NCBI GenBank assembly: GCA_041653595.1
Contig: JBAZFB010000006.1
Coordinates: 1-64,000, forward strand
Direction: 5' to 3'
Origin: Candidatus Omnitrophota bacterium
Lineage (GTDB): Bacteria > Omnitrophota > Gorgyraeia > Pluralincolimonadales > Pluralincolimonadaceae
DNA length: 64,000 nucleotides
Translations under genes and position numbers: made by a program
Notes under the pieces: model-generated
Seen by the model: only the letters and a program-made list of their open reading frames with translations
Databases searched by the model: none
Told to the model about the DNA's origin: nothing
In this document: positions 51,601 through 58,643 of the stretch, piece after piece
How positions within the stretch are numbered: the stretch's first letter is position 1
How the letters are laid out: each line of letters starts with the position of its first letter

Positions 51601-51993
51601 TCCCGTCGCTTCGGGAAGCGGTCCGGCCTCTTCCTCTAATTCCTCTTTACGATATAGCGTGTAAGAATAGAACTTCCTTTTGCCTGTCGAATCAAAGATC
51701 TCAAATATGAAGACATTTTTTCCTACCGATAACGGCAAACTAGATATCATGAACTTGGATCCGCTAAATTTGACCGGCTTGCCGTCTATCCGTAAGGATA
51801 AGATCTTCGATTCGGTCAGTATATGGCCGCTGATATCCACCGTTTCGGTATCTATTATAGAGAAAGCTGGCGGAAGTATCGAATCCAACGTTGGTAAGCG
51901 ATAATTAATGCCCTTGTGGGCATACAAAGGCGTAAAAAATAGCGTCGATGACGCTAACGCGATAAATAAAACCGCGGATAATTTCTTGTGCAT
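48658..51993 (-). CDS. large secreted protein with C-terminal alpha/beta-hydrolase (lipase-like) domain
   Basis: The 1111-residue protein has a signal peptide (about 1-25, cut after PLYA), an N-terminal Ig-like region (about 45-115), a low-complexity Ser/Thr/Pro linker, several beta-rich domains and an acidic calcium-type segment (about 590-660) with DSNNDGFLGGDDNA and GNDGYDGNINGIRDLEDF. From about 820 the C-terminal domain shows FIHGAW (oxyanion-type HG) and the nucleophile elbow AHSLGG (918-923, Ser920), with candidate Asp/His residues after it, as in secreted lipases and esterases. Similar large modular proteins occur as surface adhesins or polymer-degrading enzymes. The substrate is unknown. 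Confidence 0.75.
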   Translation of the reverse strand: MHKKLSAVLFIALASSTLFFTPLYAHKGINYRLPTLDSILPPAFSIIDTETVDISGHILTESKILSLRIDGKPVKFSGSKFMISSLPLSVGKNVFIFEIFDSTGKRKFYSYTLYRKEELEEEAGPLPEATGSHETETKKVLSIDTNIAPEGFTPALIASKSSPVTPVSTPSTSGYRIKNDDPQVISVVQQITGGVTGGAGSTNNSNPRTDPVQMPVLDNKEEPMLSFSSPYKDQIITENALQIGGRFNEFAHVKSITIGGRECTISPASFTFTGPTLLSPGEARRRNIVADSPEYIIMKVDPVTHSGKNILTAQVTDDAGHVKEEKITFYYYQLFVKMQSTGENYVFPPIYVDYIENGRHRRKNINYFGQEKQIKLEINYNQMFNRDLFSESPFANWSDIKSNMRTYFPYGPPFSSGWIMLSSVDSMGFCYYVPSYGLPSCTVSNYPWLSNPFDSCSDINWEYKESPGRLWGMTVTTLHSPPVKDNPFIVIFKNCDFIETFGPFLYYEQPLDPSKYKINGKYPLNPLFDPADRTYNLNRSAYIIMENPNPDTDIDITMEAPSYGDGFGYSPGYCNKFFSCYNMQTLSGDILVDSNNDGFLGGDDNAVEQVAPGCVNWVNNDDDYDESNIHSDDACAVNSNGNDGYDGNINGIRDLEDFMPINLTIPNIKEWTTNQNVKFYLKAEGSGRIKIFERVKDIKKIGSFTYLKDINSSIAQFTKPIIINLASGDKKELESKYFDDNGNFRAIFEGIEQGVLELSLIVELGENKTEAILDEAYVTLKSIRDMYRFVDVRGAPSDGSDGKLRYRTINVENKNMFIQDPSKVFMFIHGAWTPKSDAVTWSNTVYKRLYRSGYRGGFIGFSWDTAEGIYDPIPLIGSNNFKTVFDNQWVNSFQTGQVLADVIENTKNEFKNAKINLVAHSLGGNLTSYALKLLAIQDKRKIVNNVFLVQVAVSGNTYATRQENDYYKDMYVSAAANNITGKVYNLYYSKDKLIRNFSDNLIGVWWSGLIGNLDYGLPVPLDNNYEVLPSNRMYGFCDVGLYRHEKSMSGGLGNQNLESKLSNFMSRSYFRGNIRPFGIRDHLSFGTECYYDVQEYFGGFLNPKNLEKWGY

Positions 51994-52035
51994 AATTTAT
52001 TACTCTACCTCCAATCAAAGCAAGAATGAGTAATT

Positions 52036-52064
52036 AATATACAATATTCCACCTTCCTTGTCTA
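52036..52064 (-). promoter_or_regulatory. promoter of the large secreted hydrolase operon
   Basis: TAGACA (52059-52064) and TATATT (52036-52041) on the minus strand with a 17-base spacer. The leader to 51993 is about 36 bases and contains GGAGG, 14 bases from the ATG. Confidence 0.55.
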
Positions 52065-52100
52065 GTAAATTAAATTGCTTATTTAGGGTAATGTGGGATA

Positions 52101-52181
52101 AATTCAGGGACGTTTCATAAAGGGACAGTTCATTTTATAGGACGATAAGTGAAGTGCCCCCGAATAAAGCGTCCCTGAATT
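52101..52181. repeat. long hairpin repeat, copy 2 (GACGTTTCATAAAGGG family)
   Basis: AATTCAGGGACG (52101-52112) is a perfect 12-bp inverted repeat of CGTCCCTGAATT (52170-52181), enclosing 57 bases. The stretch GACGTTTCATAAAGGG at 52109-52124 matches the 21-kb element at 15 of 16 positions. It lies after the carbohydrate-binding-like gene and before the hydrolase promoter. Confidence 0.55.
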
Positions 52182-52185
52182 TTAA

Positions 52186-52818
52186 TTACGGCATATCGAC
52201 TATCTTAAGGTCGTCGATGTATATTATCACGGAATCCTTGCCCGCGTTATATTTGGGTCCCACGGCGAATTTTATTTCTTTGAGTTCCGCGGGATTGAAT
52301 TTGACGTCCGTGACCATCTTGGCCGAGGTGTTGTCCCAATACTGCCCTTTCTTGGGATACACATTAAAGGGTATGGCCACCTTCTGCCATTCTTTGGTGG
52401 TCTTGACGTAGGCAGGTGTGGCCATCACGCCTACTTCGGTCTTGTTGCCGTCGTTATCATCGGCATCGATCAATAATACCTCGAAATTCTCTCCGCCTGC
52501 GGCGCCCTTGACCCAGAACTCGACCGCGGGTTTATTGAACTTTGTCAGGTCAACCGGGGGGATCAGGGGATTCCGCCCTACTACCGCGCCCGACCATTGC
52601 GTGCTATCGAAATCCGCCTTCAGGCACCCCTCGCCCGAGTGAGAGCCCGTCTTCTCGATCTCGAAAGTCGTCCCGCCGCCATAGGCATACATATACTGGC
52701 CGTTAGTTTCATCTATGATGTCCGTGAAAAAATCCGCTGATGCGGCGCGCGCTACGCCGGCCGCGCAGATCAGCGCCAAACCGCACAAAAACACCGCGAC
52801 AAACACCGCCCTCTTCAT
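52186..52818 (-). CDS. secreted carbohydrate-binding-like beta-sandwich protein
   Basis: The 210-residue protein starts at the ATG at 52818 (AGGAGG ten bases upstream); an open extension to 52971 covers the promoter and hydE. Signal peptide about 1-25 (cut near ARAAS). The mature part reads as a single galactose-binding-like jelly roll: EGCLKADFDSTQWSGAVVG, FWVKGAAGGENFEVLLIDADDND, EWQKVAIPF and IYIDDLKIVD, the pattern of CBM11/CIA30-like modules. It has no catalytic domain. A possible role is binding of extracellular glucan or the cell's own polysaccharide. Confidence 0.75.
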   Translation of the reverse strand: MKRAVFVAVFLCGLALICAAGVARAASADFFTDIIDETNGQYMYAYGGGTTFEIEKTGSHSGEGCLKADFDSTQWSGAVVGRNPLIPPVDLTKFNKPAVEFWVKGAAGGENFEVLLIDADDNDGNKTEVGVMATPAYVKTTKEWQKVAIPFNVYPKKGQYWDNTSAKMVTDVKFNPAELKEIKFAVGPKYNAGKDSVIIYIDDLKIVDMP

Positions 52819-52845
52819 TTTGCTACCTCCTGTATTTATGGATAG

Positions 52846-52874
52846 ATTATAACTCCGGCAGGACATTACTTCAA
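52846..52874 (-). promoter_or_regulatory. promoter of the carbohydrate-binding-like gene
   Basis: TTGAAG (52869-52874), 17-base spacer, perfect TATAAT (52846-52851) on the minus strand; the leader is about 21 bases with AGGAGG. Confidence 0.8.
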
Positions 52875-52892
52875 TAAGATTAACGTCCCCGA

Positions 52893-53864
52893 TCAGGCGA
52901 TGGTGCGGCCTATCGAGGCGGCGAGGGACTCCATGCACGGGGCGCAGGAACCGGTAGATTCGCTGATGCATCTTTTGTTGGGATAGATCTCGTATAATTT
53001 CTTGTAAGGCGCGGGCGTGAAGTTGGGCATAAGGACGTTGGCGCCCGCCATCAGCCCCTCTACCCTGAAATCCTTGCCTAAACTGCCGAGGGCGGTGGTC
53101 GCCGGGAGGTTTGCCCTTTTCGTGACGATACGGGTGAGCGCCAGCGTTTTAAGGACGAGGTTTACATCGCCGGCGGTGTTATCCGCCAGGGGCGTCTTGC
53201 CGTGCGGGATGAACGGCCCGATGCCTATCATATCAAAATCCCATTCTTTGAAAAACAAAATGTCGGCGGCGATGGAGCGTAAAGTCTGGCCGGGGAGGCC
53301 GACCATTATACCCGAGCCGGTCTCGTAACCAAGGCCTTTCAGGTCGCGCAGGCAGCGCAGGCGGTTCTCGAAATCCATTCCGTAGTGGAGCGAGTCGTAG
53401 AGTTTTTTGTCAGAAGTTTCGATCTTAAGGAGATACCTGTCCGCGCCGGCGTCCTTCCATAATTTATAGTCTTCGCGCGGCCTCTCGCCTACGGACAGGG
53501 TCACCGCGATCTCATATCTTAATTTTATATCTTTAATGAGGCCGGCAAGCCACTCGGGCTTCAGCATGGGATTCTCGCCCGACTGCAGGACGACGGTTTT
53601 GATATTTGCGGCGGCGATCTGCTTGACGCTCTCGAGTATCTCCTCTTTTGTCAGGCGGTATCTCTCGAGAGACCTGTTCGTCGCGTTGAGCCCGCAATAG
53701 TAACAATGTTTTCCGCAAAAATTTGAGAACTCGACAAGCCCGCGCAGGAGGATCGCGTCGCCGGCGTATTCATGGCGGACTTTATCGGCACGTTCATAAA
53801 GCTCGACGAGCGCCTTCTCATCCTCGAGCGAAAGCAGGCGTTCGATCTCTCTCAGATCATACAT
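52893..53864 (-). CDS. hydE: [FeFe]-hydrogenase maturase HydE (radical SAM)
   Basis: HydE acts on a HydG-derived Fe(CO)2(CN)cysteine complex during assembly of the H-cluster diiron unit. The 323-residue protein has the radical SAM motif CGKHCYYC (Cys50, Cys54, Cys57), the conserved LQSGE and the biotin/thiamin-synthase-like core (BATS domain) with GIMVGLPGQT. It also keeps the non-essential C-terminal cluster cysteines in CISESTGSCAPC (C-x7-C-x2-C), present in Thermotoga HydE. It overlaps hydG by eight bases and ends the maturation operon. Confidence 0.96.
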   Translation of the reverse strand: MYDLREIERLLSLEDEKALVELYERADKVRHEYAGDAILLRGLVEFSNFCGKHCYYCGLNATNRSLERYRLTKEEILESVKQIAAANIKTVVLQSGENPMLKPEWLAGLIKDIKLRYEIAVTLSVGERPREDYKLWKDAGADRYLLKIETSDKKLYDSLHYGMDFENRLRCLRDLKGLGYETGSGIMVGLPGQTLRSIAADILFFKEWDFDMIGIGPFIPHGKTPLADNTAGDVNLVLKTLALTRIVTKRANLPATTALGSLGKDFRVEGLMAGANVLMPNFTPAPYKKLYEIYPNKRCISESTGSCAPCMESLAASIGRTIA

Positions 53865-55239
53865 ATTCGTCGCGGAGGCCGGAGTCGACGGCGGCGAAGA
53901 GTTTCGAGACCTGGGCGCGGGATTTCTCGTCGAGTTTCGCGGTTTCGCGCTCGATAAGTTTATGGCCTTCCTGTTTTATTTTGGGCGAGGCGAAGTCGTC
54001 TAGGTATTCTTTGAATGTGACGAGAGCGTTGACGCTGCACATGCCCTTGATGAGGCCGGGCTTCGCCAGGCCCATGAACTTCTCCCCTGTCCTCTCCCTG
54101 CGGTAGCAGGCGGCGCAGAAACTCGGGATGTAATTTTTCCCGATGAGCATGCCTACGAGCTCTTCAAGGCTGCGTTTGTCGCTCGTGGTGAACTGGCCGT
54201 CCCACTTCTCGCTGTCGGAATATCCGCCCGGCGAGGTCTTCGACTCGGCGCTTATCTGCGAAATGCCCAGGCTTATGACCTCATCCCTCATCTGCGCCGT
54301 CTCCCTGGTCGTAAGGATCATTCCCGTATACGGCACAGAAAGGCGTATCACCGCGACGAGTTTTTTGAAATCATCATCAGAGACCTGGTAAGGCGGGTGG
54401 AGCGAGAACTCCGAACCGACCGCCGGCTCGATGCGCGGCACCGATATCGTGTGCGGGCCGACGTTGAATTTTTTCTCGAGATGCTCGATGTGCATCATCA
54501 TCGCCAGCGTCTCGAACCTGTAATCGTAGAGCCCGTAAAGCGGCCCTATGCCGACGTCGTCGATCCCGGCAGCGAAAGCGCGGTCGATGGCGTCGAGCCG
54601 GTTGTCCGGGTCGCTCTTCGGCCCTTTAAGGTGGCATTTCCTGTAGGTCTCGTCGTGGTATGTCTCCTGGAACAACTGGAATGTGCCGATGCTCGCGGCC
54701 TTGAGTTTTTTGAAATCCTCGACCGAGAGCGGCGCGCAGTTTATATTCACCCTCTTTATATAATGCGGGCCGACGCGCGCCGAATACGCGGCCTCGACCG
54801 CCTCTGTATAATATTCAATGGCTGACTTGCCGGGGACGCCGGATTCGCCGGCGACGACGAGGATGCGCTTGTGCCCCCTCTTGAGCAGCCACTCTACCTG
54901 CTCGCGGATCTCGGCGGCATCAAGGTATTTCCTTTTCAATTCGGAATTGCCGGACTGGAACGCGCAATAAACGCACTTGTTCGCGCAGAAATTCGAAATA
55001 TATAACGGCGCGAAAAGGACAACGCGGTTGCCGTAGATGGCGTTCTTGACGTATGCCGCGGCCTCGAATATCTTTTTTACCAGTCGCGGGTCTTCGACCG
55101 CCAAAAGCGCGGCCGTCTCTTCGAGCGCGAGGCGCTTGAGCGAGCGCGACTTATCCAATATCGCGTCGATCTTGTCCCCGCCGGCTTTGCCCGCGCTGTT
55201 GAGCAGGTCCTGTATCTTGTTTTCGTCGATATATTTCAT
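53857..55239 (-). CDS. hydG: [FeFe]-hydrogenase maturase HydG (radical SAM tyrosine lyase)
   Basis: HydG cleaves tyrosine to p-cresol, CO and cyanide, making the diatomic ligands of the H-cluster. The 460-residue length is normal. The radical SAM motif is CANKCVYC (Cys85, Cys89, Cys92). The C-terminal auxiliary-cluster region is seen as FCAACYRRERTGEKFM with a further Cys in KGMC. ATGA overlap with hydF upstream. Confidence 0.96.
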   Translation of the reverse strand: MKYIDENKIQDLLNSAGKAGGDKIDAILDKSRSLKRLALEETAALLAVEDPRLVKKIFEAAAYVKNAIYGNRVVLFAPLYISNFCANKCVYCAFQSGNSELKRKYLDAAEIREQVEWLLKRGHKRILVVAGESGVPGKSAIEYYTEAVEAAYSARVGPHYIKRVNINCAPLSVEDFKKLKAASIGTFQLFQETYHDETYRKCHLKGPKSDPDNRLDAIDRAFAAGIDDVGIGPLYGLYDYRFETLAMMMHIEHLEKKFNVGPHTISVPRIEPAVGSEFSLHPPYQVSDDDFKKLVAVIRLSVPYTGMILTTRETAQMRDEVISLGISQISAESKTSPGGYSDSEKWDGQFTTSDKRSLEELVGMLIGKNYIPSFCAACYRRERTGEKFMGLAKPGLIKGMCSVNALVTFKEYLDDFASPKIKQEGHKLIERETAKLDEKSRAQVSKLFAAVDSGLRDEYV

Positions 55240-56525
55240 TGGCTGGCCCCCTTGACCGATCTTTCCCTTTCATTTATGAATGCCTCCAGGGACGCGGGGA
55301 AAGGAGACAAGACCCTTTCCAGCACTCCCTGTGAAAGCGATATCGCGAGGCCGTAATTGGTTATCGGCACGCCAGCCTCCTTCGCCTTCTCTATCCTCGT
55401 GAGCATCTCGCGGCGCGTTATCATGCACGACCCGCAATGTATTATCAGTTTATATTCTTTGAGGTCGTCGGGATAATCGCGCCCCGAGCAGACCTTGAAT
55501 AAAATTTCGCCGCCTGCGAATTTATTCAGCCAGCGCGGTATCTTTACTCGGCCGATATCGTCCTCTATCGCGTGGTGGCTGCACGCCTCGGCGATGAGCA
55601 CCTTGTCGCCCGGCTTGAGCCGCTCTATTGCCGCGGCGCCCTTTGCCATCTCGACGAGGTCGCCCTTATATCTTATGAATATTATCGAGAACGTAGTGCA
55701 TTTAACCTGCGGAGGGGTCTCTTTCACCATCCTTAAGACCACCTGTGAGTCGCAGACGACGATATCCGGCGGGGCCTTGAGATTCTTGAGCGACGCGAGG
55801 TATTCGGTCTCCTTCACCACTACCGAGATGCCGTCGTTATCGAGGACATCGCGTATCGTCTGGACCTGCGGAAGTATGAGCCGGCCCTTCGGCGCTTCCT
55901 TGTCTATCGGCATTATCAATACCGCGATGCCGCCTTTCGGCATGAGGTCCCCGGTCAAAAGCGGCGGTTTCAGGAAATCATCGGGGCATATTTCGAGGAG
56001 AAATCTTTTGTATTTTTCGACGCTCGCGTCGCGCGTATTCCCGGCGTCCAGTATCGTCTCGTTGTAGCCGAGGGATGAGCACGCCATTACGCGCGGCGTC
56101 ACCGCGGACATCTTCGCCAGGAAGTCGTCCGACGGCTTCTTCAGGTCCGCCTTGTTTATCACTATTATCAGCGGGATCTCCCTCTTGCGCGCCTCTTCAA
56201 CGGTCTTCTCCTCGTATCCGGTCCAGGCGCCGGCCTCGGTTATAAGAGTTATGATATCTGCCCTGTCGAATATTTTTTCCGTCTTCTTAAGGCGCAGGTC
56301 GGAAAGCTTAGATATATCATCGAGCCCGGCGGTATCGAGGAATACGACTGGCCCCACAGGGAGGAGCTCCATCGATTTCTCGACGACATCCGTGGTGGTG
56401 CCGGCGACCGGCGACGTTATGGCCACGTCCTGCCCGGCCACGAAATTAAGGAAGCTGGATTTGCCCACGTTTGTCCTGCCGAACAGGCCTATCTGCAAAC
56501 GTAATGATTTCGGGGTCTTTATCAT
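55236..56525 (-). CDS. hydF: [FeFe]-hydrogenase maturation GTPase/scaffold HydF
   Basis: HydF is the scaffold that carries the diiron precursor to apo-hydrogenase. The 429-residue protein has an N-terminal GTPase domain with P-loop GRTNVGKSS (16-24), VVFLDTAGLDD and NKAD, a dimerisation domain, and the C-terminal Fe-S domain with EACSHHAIED and HCGSCM (C-x-H plus C-x2-C ligands). ATGA overlaps at both ends join it to the TM1266-type regulator and hydG. Confidence 0.96.
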   Translation of the reverse strand: MIKTPKSLRLQIGLFGRTNVGKSSFLNFVAGQDVAITSPVAGTTTDVVEKSMELLPVGPVVFLDTAGLDDISKLSDLRLKKTEKIFDRADIITLITEAGAWTGYEEKTVEEARKREIPLIIVINKADLKKPSDDFLAKMSAVTPRVMACSSLGYNETILDAGNTRDASVEKYKRFLLEICPDDFLKPPLLTGDLMPKGGIAVLIMPIDKEAPKGRLILPQVQTIRDVLDNDGISVVVKETEYLASLKNLKAPPDIVVCDSQVVLRMVKETPPQVKCTTFSIIFIRYKGDLVEMAKGAAAIERLKPGDKVLIAEACSHHAIEDDIGRVKIPRWLNKFAGGEILFKVCSGRDYPDDLKEYKLIIHCGSCMITRREMLTRIEKAKEAGVPITNYGLAISLSQGVLERVLSPFPASLEAFINERERSVKGASQ

Positions 56526-56776
56526 TTATTTCCTTTACTGAGCGCGGATTTTACCGAAACGCCGGGTATCAGCCCGAGCCTTCCGGTCAGCGCGCCGACA
56601 TCGTCGGTCGTCGCGTCGACTATGAGCGTTATTATCGAACAATTCCTCTCTTTGTATGGAATGCCCATTCTCCCCTGGATGATATTCCCGAACTCGGACA
56701 GGATCTTGTTGACCTCGCCCGCCTGCCTGTTCCTGTCCGTCACTATTATCCCCATAAATCCCAGTCTCTTGTTCAT
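56522..56776 (-). CDS. iron-only hydrogenase system regulator, TM1266 type (ACT-like)
   Basis: An 84-residue protein matching the small ACT-like family found next to [FeFe]-hydrogenase genes (TM1266/TIGR03959): GFMGIIVTDRNRQAGEVNKILSEFG, GRMGIPYKERNCSIITLIVDATTDDVGALTGRLGLIPGVSVKS. The fold is related to the NikR C-terminal domain. No DNA-binding region is present. The biochemical role is not established. AGGAGGG precedes the ATG. First gene of the maturation sub-operon. Confidence 0.9.
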   Translation of the reverse strand: MNKRLGFMGIIVTDRNRQAGEVNKILSEFGNIIQGRMGIPYKERNCSIITLIVDATTDDVGALTGRLGLIPGVSVKSALSKGNK

Positions 56777-56890
56777 TTTCCCTCCTAATTAGAAAGCCCG
56801 GACTGCGAAGCGCAAGCCGGGCTAAAGATGTTACTTTCAGCCCCTTGGCCTCAGAGTCGCCTCCTCGCCGCAGGTATGTCTGGTTACCGC
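56777..56890 (-). ncRNA. structured leader between hydA and the maturation genes (unassigned)
   Basis: This 114-base gap holds GGTA/TACC and GGCC/GGCT helices and a strong hairpin AGCCCGG-CT-TGCG-CTT-CGCA-GT-CCGGGCT (56795-56823), ending 18 bases before the TM1266-type ATG and followed by TTTCTAATTA. It could be an attenuator, an RNA-processing site or a riboregulator. It fits no riboswitch consensus that I know. Confidence 0.45.
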
Positions 56891-58642
56891 CTACCTCTTG
56901 TAGATAGGCCTTCCTTTATATGTCGTGTGGAGAAGTTTCTCGGATTTCTCGCTCAAGGGCTTCTCCAGGAATTCCTTGTATAATCTCTTTACATACGGGT
57001 TCTGGTGCGAGCACCGGACCGCTTTGGTCTTGTCGTCTTCATATAGAGCCGCGGCCCTGAACGCCCTGACTTCGTCTGTGACCATGTAGGGCTGGCCGCC
57101 GCCGCCGACGCATCCGCCCGGGCATGCCATTACCTCGATGAAATGGTACGGCAGTTCCTTGCCCGCCTTCTTCGCCTCTCTTACTTTATTCAAGACGTAT
57201 TCGACGTTCGCCATCCCGTGCGCGACAGCGACGCGGACTTTCTTGCCGCCGACTTCGATCTCGCCCTCTTTGACCCTCTTCAGGCCGCGGACGACATCGA
57301 GGTCGACTTTCTTTAATTCTTCGCCGGTTATGAAATAATTCGCGGTCCTTAACGCGGCTTCCATTACACCGCCGGTCGAGCCGAAGATGACTCCGGCGCC
57401 CGCGTATTCGCCGAGTATCGTGTCCGACTCTTCGTCAGGGAGGTTCATGAAATCTATGCCCGCCTGCTTTATCATCAGGGAGAGTTCCCTCGTCGTCAGG
57501 ACGATATCTATATCCTGGTAACCCGAGGCGGACATCTCATCGCTCCTGGTTATCTCGTATTTCTTCGCGGTGCAGGGCATTATCGATACCATCACTATCT
57601 TCGACGGGTCGATGTTGTTCTTCTGCGCGTAATATGTCTTCGAAAGGACGCCCAATATCTCGTGCGGCGATTTGCAGGACGAGAAATGCTCTATCATATC
57701 CGTGTGGAACTTCTCCATGAAATCCACCCACGACGGGCAGCAGGTCGTGATCAAAGGAAGCGGCTTCGTGCCCTTGACGAACCTCTGCTCGAACTCGCTC
57801 GCCTCTTCCATTATGGTGACATCGGCCGCGAAACTCGTATCGAATACCGCCTTGAAACCTAATCTCCTTAACAGGGCGTATAATTTCCCTGCGAAATTCT
57901 TTCCCGCGAACCCGAACGCCTCGCCTATGGAGGCCCTCACCGCGGGCGCTATCTGGACAACGCAATATTTGTCGGCATTCTCGAGCGCCTTCCAGACCTT
58001 CGGCACGTCGAAGTATTCGACGATAGCGCCGGTCGGGCAATGCGCCGAGCACTGGCCGCATTTTATGCACGGCGACTCGGCCAACGTTATATCGCCGGCC
58101 GGGGAGAACCTCGTCTTTATGCCGCGTTGGAGGAACGAGAGCGCCCATACATCCTGCATCTCCTGGCAAACGTAGATGCACCTGCCGCACAAAATACATT
58201 TTTCCGGCTCGAGGACAACGGCCTTGGTCGACTCATCCCTCGGCAGGTCGCGCCTTATCTTCGGGAAATATTCCTCGGAGATGCCGAAGTCCGCGACTAT
58301 CTTCTGGAGTTCGCAGTTATTGTTGCGTCCGCAGATAAGGCAGTCGTTGGGGTGGTTCGAGAGTATCAGTTCGAGGACGCTGCGCCTTATCGCGACTATC
58401 TCGGGATCGTGGGTCGTTATCTCCATCCCCTCTTCCAGCGGGGTGCAGCAGGCCCTGAGCATCTTGTTCGAGCCCTTCGCCTTGACCACGCAGATGCCGC
58501 ACGAAGCTGACGGCGGCAGGTCCGGGTGCTTGCAGAGCGTCGGTATCTTTATCTGGACGCTCTTGGCCGCCTCGAGGATCGTCGTCCCCTCGGGGACCTT
58601 GATGAATATATCATTTATCTTCGCCTGTATGGATTTTGCCAT
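56891..58642 (-). CDS. hydA: [FeFe]-hydrogenase catalytic subunit HydA (bifurcating HydABC type)
   Basis: Catalyses reversible H2 formation. The 583-residue protein has an N-terminal [2Fe-2S] domain (Cys37, Cys48, Cys51, Cys65), a His-x3-Cys-type [4Fe-4S] site (His97, Cys101, Cys104, Cys110), two [4Fe-4S] sites (Cys149/152/155/159; Cys192/195/198/202) and the H-domain: TTCCPSW (299-305; Cys302 ligand, Cys301 proton path), MPCTAKKYE (Cys357) and MACPGGCVGGGGQP (Cys507, Cys511). L1 has TTCCPSW instead of the usual TSCCPxW. With NADH-linked HydB and HydC it should couple NADH and ferredoxin oxidation to H2 production. It lacks the extra C-terminal 2Fe-2S domain of the Thermotoga protein. Confidence 0.97.
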   Translation of the reverse strand: MAKSIQAKINDIFIKVPEGTTILEAAKSVQIKIPTLCKHPDLPPSASCGICVVKAKGSNKMLRACCTPLEEGMEITTHDPEIVAIRRSVLELILSNHPNDCLICGRNNNCELQKIVADFGISEEYFPKIRRDLPRDESTKAVVLEPEKCILCGRCIYVCQEMQDVWALSFLQRGIKTRFSPAGDITLAESPCIKCGQCSAHCPTGAIVEYFDVPKVWKALENADKYCVVQIAPAVRASIGEAFGFAGKNFAGKLYALLRRLGFKAVFDTSFAADVTIMEEASEFEQRFVKGTKPLPLITTCCPSWVDFMEKFHTDMIEHFSSCKSPHEILGVLSKTYYAQKNNIDPSKIVMVSIMPCTAKKYEITRSDEMSASGYQDIDIVLTTRELSLMIKQAGIDFMNLPDEESDTILGEYAGAGVIFGSTGGVMEAALRTANYFITGEELKKVDLDVVRGLKRVKEGEIEVGGKKVRVAVAHGMANVEYVLNKVREAKKAGKELPYHFIEVMACPGGCVGGGGQPYMVTDEVRAFRAAALYEDDKTKAVRCSHQNPYVKRLYKEFLEKPLSEKSEKLLHTTYKGRPIYKR

Positions 58643-58643
58643 A

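Noticed and set aside
52819..52971. N-terminal extension of the carbohydrate-binding-like protein
   Set aside because: It crosses a consensus promoter and the end of hydE; the ATG at 52818 has AGGAGG and a clean signal peptide.
56777..56890. Known riboswitch (TPP, cobalamin, THF, cyclic di-GMP, molybdenum cofactor) upstream of the hydrogenase maturation genes
   Set aside because: None of the consensus cores that I know could be matched, so the region is reported only as an unassigned structured leader.
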